Part shown: piece by piece, positions 10,194 through 24,295 of the stretch
Layout: every line of letters starts with the position of its first letter
Position numbering within the stretch: position 1 is the first letter of the stretch
DNA from: Pseudoflavonifractor phocaeensis
GTDB lineage: Bacteria; Bacillota; Clostridia; Oscillospirales; Oscillospiraceae
Assembly: GCF_021531375.1 (NCBI RefSeq)
Contig: NZ_JADYTU010000002.1
Location: forward strand, 62,001-126,000
DNA length: 64,000 bases
Direction of reading: 5' to 3'
The notes under the pieces: model-generated
Told to the model about the DNA's origin: nothing
The model's input: only the letters and a program-made list of their open reading frames with translations
Database searches by the model: none
Translations under genes and position numbers: made by a program

Positions 10194-11535
10194 GAAATGT
10201 ATCGAGGATAAGATACCGTTTGAGCTGCCGGAAGGCTGGGCGTGGGCGAGACTTGGTGCAGTTGCGGAAGCGATTAGTGACGGCGACCACCAACCTCCAC
10301 CCCAAACATCTTCAGGTATTCCATTTCTGGTGATTTCAAATGTATCTGGGGGCGTACTGTCTTTTGAAAACACACGTTTTGTAAGCGTTGAATATTTCAA
10401 TCAACTACCTGAGACACGTAAACCTCGAAACGGTGATTTGCTTTTTACTGTTACTGGCTCCTATGGGATTCCGGTGTTGGTAGATACAGATGATAATTTC
10501 TGTTTCCAGCGACATATCGCAATGGTTCGACCGTGTATTATTTCTAACCGCTACCTTTATATCATGCTTGGATCATCATATGTTAAATCTATCTGTGATA
10601 ATAAGGCCACTGGCATTGCACAAAAAACTGTTGGTCTCTCAACACTCAGAGAGCTGCTCGTTCCTATAGCACCGCTTAGTCAGCAAATAAAGATTTACGA
10701 GCAGGCGCAGTCGGCTTTGTGTGTTGTTGATGGAATATCCTCTGATAGAGAAGATTTACTAAAAACAATAAATAATGCAAAAGCCAAAATCCTTGACCTC
10801 GCTATCAGAGGTCAGCTTGTCCCGCAGGATCCTGCTGATGAGCCTGCTTCCGTTCTTCTGGAACGTATTCGGGCTGAGAAAGAAGAACTCATCAAACAGG
10901 GAAAAATCAAGCGGGATAAGAAGGAATCCGTCATCTTCCGTGGTGAGGATAACTCTTATTATGAGAAGATTGGCAGCAAGGTTGTGAATATCGATGATGA
11001 GATCACCTTTGAATTACCTAATAATTGGGCTTGGAGCAGGGGCTATTCGTGTTTTGAAGGCATGGAAAGCACAAAGCCCAAAGGTGAGTTTTTCGATTAC
11101 ATCGATATTGATGCCATTGATAATCGACTTCACCAAATTAAGGAGGCAAAACACCTACCTGTATCCGATGCCCCGAGCCGAGCCAGCAGAGCGGTAAAGA
11201 ACGGAAGTGTTTTGTTTTCTTTGGTTAGACCATACCTTGAAAATATTGCTCTGATTGAAGAAAAACATAGCCATTGCATAGCTTCTACCGGCTTTTATAT
11301 CTGTAATTCAAACGGAGCATTTTTGCCGAAGTTTATGTTCTATTTGATGATTTCCGGTTATGTGGTAGGCAGTCTGAACCAGTATATGAAGGGTGACAAT
11401 TCTCCGTCCATAAGCAAAGATAATATTGAAGGCTGGTTATATCCCATACCGCCGGTCGAGGAGCAGAAAAAGATATGTGACAAGCTGCAGGTTATATTTG
11501 CGTTAATTGAGAATGTGGAAAAGAGCCTCAGCTGA
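10162..11535 (+). CDS. Silent hsdS cassette (two TRDs, no N-terminus)
   Basis: The frame encodes a type I specificity subunit lacking the first 70 or so residues found in the expressed hsdS at 13060-14667. It starts abruptly inside the shared LHYEKFADGSVKCIED segment, and the apparent TTG start has no ribosome site. Two target recognition domains differ from those of the expressed gene and are separated by the conserved helical spacer (AKILDLAIRGQLVPQDPADEPASVLLERI...). It is inverted relative to the expressed gene and would be activated by inversion. Its stop lies in a 28-bp palindrome shared with the next cassette. Confidence 0.88.
   Translation: MHYEKFADGSVKCIEDKIPFELPEGWAWARLGAVAEAISDGDHQPPPQTSSGIPFLVISNVSGGVLSFENTRFVSVEYFNQLPETRKPRNGDLLFTVTGSYGIPVLVDTDDNFCFQRHIAMVRPCIISNRYLYIMLGSSYVKSICDNKATGIAQKTVGLSTLRELLVPIAPLSQQIKIYEQAQSALCVVDGISSDREDLLKTINNAKAKILDLAIRGQLVPQDPADEPASVLLERIRAEKEELIKQGKIKRDKKESVIFRGEDNSYYEKIGSKVVNIDDEITFELPNNWAWSRGYSCFEGMESTKPKGEFFDYIDIDAIDNRLHQIKEAKHLPVSDAPSRASRAVKNGSVLFSLVRPYLENIALIEEKHSHCIASTGFYICNSNGAFLPKFMFYLMISGYVVGSLNQYMKGDNSPSISKDNIEGWLYPIPPVEEQKKICDKLQVIFALIENVEKSLS
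10914..10962. repeat. 49-bp inverted repeat, left copy (TRD2 boundary)
   Basis: The 49 bases are identical to the reverse complement of 13648-13696 and lie in the conserved spacer of both hsdS genes, just before TRD2. They end at ...CTCTTATTAT; only the left copy continues into GAGAAG. Homologous or site-specific exchange here would swap the second TRD. Confidence 0.9.
10953..10973. repeat. 21-bp inverted repeat partner of 12123-12143
   Basis: These 21 bases (CTCTTATTATGAGAAG followed by ATTGG) are identical to the reverse complement of 12123-12143 at the start of the half cassette. The ATTATGAGAAG core is at 10958-10968 here and 12128-12138 (minus) there. Inversion between them would exchange TRD2 modules. 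Confidence 0.85.
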
Positions 11536-11545
11536 GGCTCTTTTC
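11518..11545. terminator. 28-bp perfect palindrome at convergent hsdS tails
   Basis: Fourteen bases (GAAAAGAGCCTCAG) are followed directly by their reverse complement. The two convergent cassettes both end within it, each using it to encode the closing E-K-S-L-S residues, so their stop codons overlap. Each direction ends in TTTTC, so it may act as a two-way terminator. It may also be a trace of an old inversion junction. Confidence 0.7.
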
Positions 11546-12151
11546 TATTGAAGCAATGAGGGAAAATGCTGCGGAAACAGCAGTTTCAATTCGTTTCTGT
11601 TCGGAAAGTGGTGGAATGGGTACAAGCATTTCTTTAAGCATAAGAGGCTTTAGTTCCTTTTGATTAGTTGAACCTTCGCCTTCCTTTTCAATCTTGCTCT
11701 GATTTGCTTTCATAAAAACATACAAATAAAAGGCTTGAATCCTGTTACCCCCACGAATGACTGTTACATGAGAATCAGGAACTATTGGAAGCCCAATGTG
11801 GTTATCTGATGTGCGGTAGAAACCTACACGCCCCAATGTACCAGTTCCCGTAGAGTTAACTACGACATCTCCATCCTGCATAAATTCGTCTGTCGGATAT
11901 TTACCCAGCGTGCTCTCGTCCAAATATAATGCTAAACCAATGTCGATACCGTTATACTTTGTGTTGCATTTCTGAGCAAAAACAAGAGTTCCACTTTCAT
12001 CGACATACTTAGGCGATTTTCCACGACGGATCTCCTTGCTGCAGCAGTTCTCCAACCGTACCCACTCCCATGCGTCAGGGATATCAAATGGGATTTCTTC
12101 GTCAATGCAACACACATCATTCCCAATCTTCTCATAATAAGAGGAAGTCAC
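11528..12151 (-). CDS. Silent hsdS half cassette (TRD2 only)
   Basis: The 207-residue frame encodes a single target recognition domain and the C-terminal helix of a type I S subunit, starting at the shared SYYEKIGN boundary (core ATTATGAGAAG at 12128-12138, minus). The apparent GTG start has no ribosome site, and no N-terminal TRD precedes it. The domain differs from both TRD2s of the other two hsdS frames. It is therefore a third storage copy rather than a working gene. It faces the first cassette and shares its palindromic end. Confidence 0.85.
   Translation of the reverse strand: MTSSYYEKIGNDVCCIDEEIPFDIPDAWEWVRLENCCSKEIRRGKSPKYVDESGTLVFAQKCNTKYNGIDIGLALYLDESTLGKYPTDEFMQDGDVVVNSTGTGTLGRVGFYRTSDNHIGLPIVPDSHVTVIRGGNRIQAFYLYVFMKANQSKIEKEGEGSTNQKELKPLMLKEMLVPIPPLSEQKRIETAVSAAFSLIASIEKSLS
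12123..12143. repeat. 21-bp inverted repeat partner of 10953-10973
   Basis: Reverse complement of the left copy over all 21 bases, located at the start of the half cassette and about 70 bases before the invertase gene. Confidence 0.85.
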
Positions 12152-12213
12152 AGATTTCCTTTATAATATTTGTGCGGAAAACCGCAGAAAATATTATAAG
12201 GAGGCCGCTTATT

Positions 12214-13023
12214 ATGAAACAGCAAGGCACATTTGAAGAACATCTACGAAAGAGTAATCTTTCCGAAAACACGATCACATCGTATTTGTGGACGGTGGAA
12301 TACTACCACGCCCATTACGATACGATCAGCAAAGAAAACCTATTGGCATACAAAGGGTATCTGATGGAGTTTTACAAGCCCAAGACAGTAAATCTCCGCA
12401 TTCAGGCTATCAACAAGTATCTGGTCTATCTGGGCAAGGACAAGCTGCAGCTCAAAGCTGTAAAGGTTCAACAGAAAAACTTCCTTGAAAATGTCATCAG
12501 TAATGCCGACTACATTTTTTTGAAGAAGCAACTCAAAAAGGACGGCAATATGGAATGGTACTTTGTGGTCTGGTATCTGGCCGCAACCGGTGCCCGTGTC
12601 AGTGAGCTCATTCAGATCAAAATTGAACATGTTGAACTGGGCTACTTCGACCTGTACACCAAAGGAGGAAAGCTGCGCAGGCTGTACATACCGAAAAAAT
12701 TAAGAACGGAGACCATTGAATGGCTGGAGGAAACAAACCGTTCCTCCGGCTATTTGTTTTTGAATCGTTATGACGAACGTATTACCACCCGTGGCATTTC
12801 GCAGCAGCTTAAAAACTATGCAGATAAATATGGCCTGGACAAAAAGGTTGTGTATCCACATTCTTTCCGACACCGATACGCCAAGAACTTTTTGGAGAAG
12901 TACAATGATATTGCTCTGTTGGCTGACCTAATGGGACACGAGAGCATCGAGACCACTCGAATATATCTCCGCAGAACTGCCAGCGAACAACAGGCGCTGG
13001 TGGATAAAATTGTTACATGGTAA
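12214..13023 (+). CDS. Tyrosine recombinase, hsdS invertase
   Basis: The 269-residue product has a SAM-like N-terminal core-binding domain and a catalytic domain with R in ATGARVSELI, the HSFRHRYAK box, the MGHESIETT box and the Tyr in TRIYLR. It is thus a complete XerC/D-type recombinase. A strong AAGGAGG precedes ATG 12214; the longer upstream frame runs back into the half cassette and is not real. Its place between inverted hsdS cassettes is the arrangement known for phase-variable type I RM loci (for example PsrA/CreX in pneumococcus). It most likely inverts at the ATTATGAGAAG sites. It is distinct from the island integrase at 24860. Confidence 0.92.
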   Translation: MKQQGTFEEHLRKSNLSENTITSYLWTVEYYHAHYDTISKENLLAYKGYLMEFYKPKTVNLRIQAINKYLVYLGKDKLQLKAVKVQQKNFLENVISNADYIFLKKQLKKDGNMEWYFVVWYLAATGARVSELIQIKIEHVELGYFDLYTKGGKLRRLYIPKKLRTETIEWLEETNRSSGYLFLNRYDERITTRGISQQLKNYADKYGLDKKVVYPHSFRHRYAKNFLEKYNDIALLADLMGHESIETTRIYLRRTASEQQALVDKIVTW

Positions 13024-13059
13024 AGGAAACAGCCGCCTTCTTCCGAGGGCGGCTGTTGG

Positions 13060-18849
<5,790 letters not shown>

Positions 18850-18920
18850 AAGTGTTGACCTCCTGTTTCCTGATAATAAGAATTATCGGAAGTTCGGTTG
18901 TAAAATGAGATGCTTTTGTG

Positions 18921-19751
18921 TTATTTGCGGAATAATTCATCCAAGGTTTTTCCGTCTTTATTTTTCCACTCAACCCATCCGTTTGTGCTGCCGCCAAGAA
19001 CGAACATGGCAGCAGAACTGGGAGAAGTAAAGGAAACAGAGACATTCAACTTATACTTGCCGCCGATGCCAGCAATATTACCATTTTGAATGGCGGTTTG
19101 CCGCTGCTTCTCAATATTATCGGAATGACATTTGCGGCTCATATCAATTTCTGAGCCTTCTAATACTTCAAACTTATCGCCGTCGTAAACGCCAAATGCC
19201 TGGACACCATTTCTGGTTGTATGCAACGTGTTGGCTTCGTTCAGCGTCAATTTGGAGTTATCCATTTTATATCCCTGCGTAGCCATGATGAATTTGATTT
19301 CTTCATACACTTCTTCAATCAGCGGCAAATCGTATTCATCAATTTCATATTTAGGATTGACTGTGTTTTCCACCTTGTACCGTTTGGATTCAGTAGCCTT
19401 ATTTATGGCATAAGCCTCAAGCCCACTGATCATATCCAACGAAAAGGTTTTGCTGTCTGCCAGAAACATGATTGCTTTGTTCCAAAAGTCTTTGGACCGA
19501 TTGTGATCATCCAGACGGGTGACACCATTCCGCGTCTGACCGATATAGATTTGAGCAATCTTGTTGTCGTCATTTTCGCTGATAAGATAGTAAATTCCGG
19601 GACGATTGATGCCGGTCAACTTCTTGGCCTCAGAGAGCAGTGGACGAGGTATGACGTAAGTAGTCATGGTGGACAGGTGACGACGGATTGAACGAATACC
19701 ATCCGGTTGCCCATTGTGGTATATGATTTCAAGCTTCTTGCTGATAGCCAT
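18921..19751 (-). CDS. GIY-YIG/DUF4357 protein
   Basis: The central part shows a GIY-YIG-like fold (GIYYLIS ... QIYIGQTRNGVTRLDDH) followed by a conserved E in GLEAYAIN, as in GIY-YIG nucleases. The C-terminal 70 residues (SPSSAAMFVLGGSTNGWVEWKNKDGKTLDELFRK) match the DUF4357 domain. Such proteins are often found beside type I RM and other defence genes; their role is not known to me. AGGAGGT precedes the ATG, and the start lies two bases from the AbiEii-like gene stop. The 71-base gap to hsdR suggests one operon: abiEi-abiEii-GIY-YIG-hsdRMS. Confidence 0.85.
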   Translation of the reverse strand: MAISKKLEIIYHNGQPDGIRSIRRHLSTMTTYVIPRPLLSEAKKLTGINRPGIYYLISENDDNKIAQIYIGQTRNGVTRLDDHNRSKDFWNKAIMFLADSKTFSLDMISGLEAYAINKATESKRYKVENTVNPKYEIDEYDLPLIEEVYEEIKFIMATQGYKMDNSKLTLNEANTLHTTRNGVQAFGVYDGDKFEVLEGSEIDMSRKCHSDNIEKQRQTAIQNGNIAGIGGKYKLNVSVSFTSPSSAAMFVLGGSTNGWVEWKNKDGKTLDELFRK

Positions 19752-19753
19752 AC

Positions 19754-20680
19754 CTAATTACCTCCTGTCGTGTGATGGTCTATCCACTGCGAAACCGCAG
19801 ATGACCAGGTATCAAATAATTCTTCTTCCCTGACAATCGCATCCCATACAGGTCGTAGGAAGCGGTCGAGGGATGCTACGACATCCTCAAGTGCCAAGTC
19901 ATCCATCTTCAACCGGCGCAGGTACTGACGCCAACGGATCTGGATGTCCTTATTCTCGGCCAGCGCGACCACCCGGTCGAAGCTGTCCTTCTCATAGGCC
20001 GTTCCGCGATTCTGCAGCGTTTCATACACAGCCTGCTGGAGTGCGCAACCATCAAAGTCAAACATGGAGGACAGGTAGTAAATATCGTAAATATCCTTCA
20101 TGCGGCTGGTCAGCTCCAGACGCTGGATGAGGGCGTCATATTTCTCTGCGATGGTACTCTCCAGAGAATAGGTCAGTACTTCCGGTACATCGAAGCCATC
20201 CAGTTGAACGGGAATTAGGCGCTTATGGGAGGTTGGCACAATCACATCACCCACGCCGAAGTCAACGTCAAAGGGTGTGCGGGTATTTTTGATATGCCCC
20301 ACCAGCTGGAAGCTGACGCCTTTATATTTCCGCTGGGGAGAGATGGTTTCAAAGCCCCGTGAGGTGAAGGTGATGAAATCATTTCCGCTATCTACGGCGA
20401 TGATCTCGTCCACCATCCGCTTGATATCTTCAACGGTTCCGTGGAACTGCCGCAGCAGGAAGTCGATGTCCACTGTAGCCCTGCTTTCAAAGTTGGTCAG
20501 AGTGTAGATGAACAGACCGCCCTTCAACACCAGATTCTCCGCATAACGGGAAGCTGCCAATCGCCGCAGAAACTCCTCCTGGCAGAAGAGCTGCAGGTGA
20601 AGCTGAAACGGCTTACCGGTTTCTTTTGCTTTGTTTTTCAGTCTTGCAATGACCGATGCGCCCATATCCATCAGAGCCAC
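19754..20680 (-). CDS. AbiEii-type nucleotidyltransferase toxin
   Basis: The 308-residue protein shows the AbiEii/AbiGii pattern: an LKGG motif (NLVLKGGLFIYTL), then the nucleotidyltransferase DIDF motif (ATVDIDFLL), then KYDALIQRLELTSRMKDIYDIYYL with the conserved R/K-D positions. AbiEii toxins of type IV systems block growth by modifying RNA (tRNA nucleotidyl transfer in characterised MenT/AbiEii relatives). The frame overlaps the antitoxin gene by 10 bases. Active-site residues appear intact. Confidence 0.9.
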   Translation of the reverse strand: MALMDMGASVIARLKNKAKETGKPFQLHLQLFCQEEFLRRLAASRYAENLVLKGGLFIYTLTNFESRATVDIDFLLRQFHGTVEDIKRMVDEIIAVDSGNDFITFTSRGFETISPQRKYKGVSFQLVGHIKNTRTPFDVDFGVGDVIVPTSHKRLIPVQLDGFDVPEVLTYSLESTIAEKYDALIQRLELTSRMKDIYDIYYLSSMFDFDGCALQQAVYETLQNRGTAYEKDSFDRVVALAENKDIQIRWRQYLRRLKMDDLALEDVVASLDRFLRPVWDAIVREEELFDTWSSAVSQWIDHHTTGGN

Positions 20681-21273
20681 ACTCCAATCCGATCCTTGAC
20701 TTTTTTCAGGATCCGTCTCTTTTCTGCATATTCCAGCAGCTTGGGGACATTCTTTTTGGTATCCGCTACATAGCCCTGGATAGCCTTGTTATAGGTCTCC
20801 CGATCCATTTTGTTTTCACAGAAAATGCATTCGCAGATCAGACGATCCCGATCAAAAATCTGCATGGTGCAGTCACCGTAATCCGCTGTGGTGACACCAA
20901 AGGAAAGAAGTTCCTTTTTCATGTAATAAGGCTGCACAAAGGGATAGTCAAGCTTGAAGCGGGACTTGGAAGTATCGCGATCCACGGCGATGTTCCACTC
21001 TAGCGGCGTACGATCGGAGTATCTGTAATAAAATAGCGCAGTGTACATGCACAGCACTCCGTCCGGGAACAGTTGGGCGATCTGAGCCGCCTCGGACAGT
21101 TCCTCTGCTGCTTCGCACAGCCGGTAGTAGCTGGGCTTGATGCGTTCTATCACATTTTCATTGATTAGTTTACGAATGGCATAGGTGTTGTACCCCAGAG
21201 CCGTAAGGTCTGAGGTTCTGAACACACCGCCGTTGGCTTGTGCCATTTTACTGATCGTTTCCTGATGGGTCAT
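20671..21273 (-). CDS. AbiEi-type antitoxin / autorepressor
   Basis: The 200-residue protein has an N-terminal winged helix (GGVFRTSDLTALGYNTYAIRKLINENVIERIKPSYYRL), as in AbiEi antitoxins that repress their own promoter, and a C-terminal domain needed to offset the toxin. ATG 21273 is preferred over a GTG seven codons upstream because GGAG is properly spaced from the ATG. A 19-bp inverted repeat about 155 bases upstream could be an operator, though distance argues against it. Confidence 0.88.
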   Translation of the reverse strand: MTHQETISKMAQANGGVFRTSDLTALGYNTYAIRKLINENVIERIKPSYYRLCEAAEELSEAAQIAQLFPDGVLCMYTALFYYRYSDRTPLEWNIAVDRDTSKSRFKLDYPFVQPYYMKKELLSFGVTTADYGDCTMQIFDRDRLICECIFCENKMDRETYNKAIQGYVADTKKNVPKLLEYAEKRRILKKVKDRIGVWL

Positions 21274-21426
21274 ATATTCACCAACTCTCCGCACAAATCG
21301 AATTCGAGAGGTAATTTCCTAAATATAGGATACTGCGAGAAGGCCCAAATGTCAATGAGATATTTTCCGCTCGTTCAATGTGCGTGCGGAAAATATGTAA
21401 AACACGCTTTCCAATTTTGACACGCA

Positions 21427-21470
21427 ATTTCCAATAAAAGTGTGAGCTGCATCACACTTTTATTGGAAAT
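21427..21470. repeat. Perfect 19-bp inverted repeat
   Basis: The arms ATTTCCAATAAAAGTGTGA and its exact reverse complement flank the 6-base loop GCTGCA. The AT-rich arms have no T run following, so it is less like a terminator than a protein-binding site or a structured RNA or DNA element. Confidence 0.8.
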
Positions 21471-21631
21471 ATGGTGAATTCCAAGCGAAGCTGCACACAT
21501 GTGCGTCAACGATCCTGCAACGTGTGATTCGAACCCACGTGTCATTTCATCCCGACACATTTCGAGTCTGGGTTGCTGTATTCGAACTGCGCCGGAAGCC
21601 TTTACTCGCATCAAAAGAATATTTCTATTTT

Positions 21632-21660
21632 GCACTTGTCGATTCGACAGGTGCTTTTTT
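21632..21660 (+). terminator. Rho-independent terminator without an obvious gene
   Basis: GCACTTGTCG and CGACAGGTGC pair (one G-T) around a 3-base loop, followed by a T run. It would end a rightward transcript, but no coding gene precedes it in the gap. Confidence 0.7.
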
Positions 21661-21840
21661 ATTTGGGTCCCCCCCAAAGGCCAAAAAAATGTCCGTCGTA
21701 AATTGAAGATATTTTCAACCAACTGAATTCAACGCAAAACCTCGCAACTTTTTCTTCGCCGACACCTGCGTTTTGGCAAAAAATTGTCCGTTGTAAAGTG
21801 AAAGGAACTACACTCAAAAAACATTTAGGAGGAAATTCAC

Positions 21841-22095
21841 ATGAGGAAAATCTACTACGACAGTCATCAGGTCATCGTCCCGAACAAAGTTCTCTGGGAC
21901 AACAGGCTGTATGCCGAAACAATAGCAGTCGCAACCGCCATCTGCGTTTTCGATCATCGCGGCTGTACCGTCGCCGAAGTTGCAGACTATCTGAACTGCA
22001 GCGAAGAGATGGTGAACAAGCATATTGATTATCTGCTCAAAGCAGGACACGGAGACGTTTTTAAGGTCATCGATGTCACCGATAATCAGAAATAA
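21841..22095 (+). CDS. Small HTH-like protein of replication module
   Basis: This 84-residue protein has an AGGAGG ribosome site. The stretch GCTVAEVADYLNCSEEMVNKHIDYLLKAG reads as a helix-turn-helix (winged) motif. I recognise no named family. It opens the rightward primase-VapE-Xis-Int gene series and may regulate it or bind the repeats around it. Confidence 0.7.
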   Translation: MRKIYYDSHQVIVPNKVLWDNRLYAETIAVATAICVFDHRGCTVAEVADYLNCSEEMVNKHIDYLLKAGHGDVFKVIDVTDNQK

Positions 22096-22182
22096 GCGAC
22101 GGAACGTTGCGCAGCCAATTTGAAAAATTGTTGGGAGGGCTTGGGACGCTTCCCAACAAGAAAATCGGAGATTTTGTATCGT

Positions 22183-22324
22183 GGGGACCTCGATGCATTG
22201 CTTGCCAAGTATGTTTTATCATCGAAGGCAAAAATGCGATGAGGGTACCTTGATGCCCAGCTTGCCAAGTATGTCTTGGCAAGTGACCGGGGCACCCCGA
22301 TACACCGCTTGCCAAGTATGTTTT
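22183..22324 (+). repeat. Three iteron-like repeats upstream of primase
   Basis: Three copies of a 35-base unit start with a GGGxACC-x-GATGC block and end in CTTGCCAAGTATGTTTT (22201-22217, 22261-22277, 22308-22324). The second copy forms a CTTGCCAAG/CTTGGCAAG hairpin, and the third a shorter one. They lie between the HTH gene and the primase gene, where an origin would be expected. A 74-codon ORF (22181-22405) with repeated L-P-S-M words reads through them and may be coincidental. Confidence 0.75.
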
Positions 22325-22401
22325 GACTGCTTGCAAGCGGACAAGCTCGACGATTTTTCTAAAGCAGATACCGCTGAAAAAAGAAAGGAGCAAGTTTATG
22401 A

Positions 22402-23022
22402 ATGACGTTATTTGAAATCGTGAAAAGCTCTGTCACCACAAGGCATGCGGCGGAATATTACGGTTTCCCGGTCAATCGTGCCGGTAAGATCGCCTGTCCT
22501 TTTCATGACGACCGGACGCCCAGCATGAAAGTGGACAAGCGGTTCCACTGCTTCGGCTGCGGAGCTGACGGGGACGTGATCGATTTTGTCGCCCGGCTCT
22601 ATGGCCTGGACGCAAAGGCGGCGGCAGAAAAGCTGGCGATGAATTTTCAAATATCCAGCGACCAGTCAGAGCCAACATCGCGACTCATCAAAACGCAGAA
22701 CGCCCTTGAGCAAGAGGAAAAGTATTTTCGGGTGCTGCTGGATTACCAACGGTTGCTTCGGGATTGGGAACGGGTATACGCTCCAAAGCCGGAAGATGAA
22801 AAGTGGCCTCCACAGTTCGTGGAAGCCTTACAGAAAAAAGACTACATCGAATATTTGCTGGACGTGCTGCTCTGCGGTACTGCAGCGGAACGGACAGCGC
22901 TGATCAAAGACATCGGAGAGGAAGTGACGAAACTTGAAAGACGATTATCAGAGCTTAGCGCTGAAGCTCCAGCCCTGTCAGACAGCGGAGGAAGTCAAGA
23001 CGCTTTTGGAAGTGAACGATAA
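22402..23022 (+). CDS. CHC2 zinc-finger DNA primase-like protein
   Basis: The 206-residue protein starts with a DnaG-type zinc finger: CPFHDDRTPSMKVDKRFHCFGCGADGDVIDFV gives C-x2-H ... C-x2-C. It continues into a helical region without the full TOPRIM catalytic domain, so it is the short primase-like protein typical of integrative elements. A GGAG site precedes the ATG. The downstream VapE-like gene starts inside it, overlapping by 89 bases. It probably works with the VapE protein in replication of the excised island. Confidence 0.85.
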   Translation: MTLFEIVKSSVTTRHAAEYYGFPVNRAGKIACPFHDDRTPSMKVDKRFHCFGCGADGDVIDFVARLYGLDAKAAAEKLAMNFQISSDQSEPTSRLIKTQNALEQEEKYFRVLLDYQRLLRDWERVYAPKPEDEKWPPQFVEALQKKDYIEYLLDVLLCGTAAERTALIKDIGEEVTKLERRLSELSAEAPALSDSGGSQDAFGSER

Positions 23023-24295
23023 AGGGCAGGTAAAAAACACCATGCAGAATGTATACACAGTCTTTGCCTGTGACCCGGTGCTGCATGGAGCCATCGGCTA
23101 CAACATTCTCACCGGGCGCATCGACATCTGTAAGCCCCTTTGGTGGGATCGGACGGCGTCCGCCATGAACGATACGGACTTCAATTACCTCATGCTGTAT
23201 TTGGAAAACCGGTATGGGCTGAACAACGAAAATCGCATCCGCAAGGCACTGACGGTGGCGGCGCACCAGAATCAGTACCACCCGATCCGCGACTATCTGA
23301 ACAGTCTGCAATGGGACGGCAGACCGCGCATCCCCTATGTACTGCATCACTTCCTCGGCGCGGAGATCAGCGAATACACCCACGAGGTCATGCGGCTATT
23401 TCTCATGGGAGCCGTCAGCCGGGTGTTCCGACCGGGCTGCAAATTTGAGCTGATGCTCTGCCTGGTGGGCGGACAGGGCGTGGGCAAGTCCTCCTTCTTC
23501 CGTTTGCTGGCCTGCAGGGATGAGTGGTTCTCCGATGATCTCAAGCGCATCGACGATGAGAATGTGTTTCGCAAAATGCAGGGGCACTGGATCATCGAAA
23601 TGTCGGAGATGATCGCAACCGCAAACGCCAAGAGCATCGAGGATATCAAATCCTTTCTAAGCCGCCAGAAGGAGACCTACAAAGTTCCCTACGCTACGGA
23701 GCCGGAGGACAGGCTGCGGCAATGTGTGTTCGGCGGTACTTCCAACGCACTGGACTTTCTTCCCCTTGACCGCAGCGGCAACCGCCGCTTCCTGCCGGTG
23801 ATGGTACATCCCGAACAGGCAGAGGTTCACATTCTGGAAGATGAAGCAGCATCCCGGCAGTATATGGATCAGCTGTGGGCGGAAGCCATGACCATTTACC
23901 GGCAAGGCAAGGTGCAGCTGAAGCTGACAAAGGACATGGATACGCAGTTGGTGCAGCTGCAAAAGCAGTTCATGCCGGAGGACACCAAGATGGGCGTGAT
24001 ACAGGCGTTTCTGGATGACTTTGATGGAAACATGGTCTGTTCCAAACTGCTCCATCACGAAGCTTTGGGCCGCTTTGACGAGCCGAAGGCGTGGGAGATC
24101 CGGGAGATCAATGAAATCATGAATCAGTCCGTGACGGGCTGGACACCTTACCCCAATCCCAGAAGCTACCGCAAGTACGGAAAGCAGCGGGGCTGGATGC
24201 GCGGAAACAAGATACCGGAAACGGGTACAGACTCCGTCACCGGTTTTCATGAGTTGACGGAAGATGAATGCCGGCAGGAGGAGATCCCGTTTTGA
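22934..24295 (+). CDS. VapE-like superfamily 3 helicase
   Basis: The 453-residue protein shows the VapE pattern: an N-terminal region with DRTASAMNDTDFNYLMLYLE, a Walker A GGQGVGKSSFFRLLA, a Walker B-like IIEMSEM, and FGGTSNALDFLPLDRSGNRRFLPV as the sensor region. Such proteins are found in phage satellites and genomic islands as replication helicases. The start is a TTG at 22934 inside the primase gene, preceded by GAGAGGAAG. The overlap indicates coupling. Confidence 0.9.
   Translation: MKDDYQSLALKLQPCQTAEEVKTLLEVNDKGQVKNTMQNVYTVFACDPVLHGAIGYNILTGRIDICKPLWWDRTASAMNDTDFNYLMLYLENRYGLNNENRIRKALTVAAHQNQYHPIRDYLNSLQWDGRPRIPYVLHHFLGAEISEYTHEVMRLFLMGAVSRVFRPGCKFELMLCLVGGQGVGKSSFFRLLACRDEWFSDDLKRIDDENVFRKMQGHWIIEMSEMIATANAKSIEDIKSFLSRQKETYKVPYATEPEDRLRQCVFGGTSNALDFLPLDRSGNRRFLPVMVHPEQAEVHILEDEAASRQYMDQLWAEAMTIYRQGKVQLKLTKDMDTQLVQLQKQFMPEDTKMGVIQAFLDDFDGNMVCSKLLHHEALGRFDEPKAWEIREINEIMNQSVTGWTPYPNPRSYRKYGKQRGWMRGNKIPETGTDSVTGFHELTEDECRQEEIPF

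Larger units (their letters stand above)
21274..21840. other. Divergent intergenic region, no gene
   Basis: This 567-base gap separates the leftward AbiE operon from the rightward replication module. It holds a perfect 19-bp inverted repeat (21427-21470), a terminator-like hairpin (21632-21660) and two imperfect repeats of the form AAAAAATGTCCGTCGTAAATTGAA (about 21682 and 21778). No ORF with a ribosome site was found. Confidence 0.6.

Noticed and set aside
21495-21610. tRNA-like T-arm word (GTGTGATTCGAACCCACG) in the AbiE gap
   Set aside because: No matching acceptor, D or anticodon arms could be folded around it on either strand.
22181-22405. CRISPR array suspicion over the three repeats
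   Set aside because: Only three units with unequal spacing (60 and 47 bases), internal dyads and no cas genes; iterons fit better.
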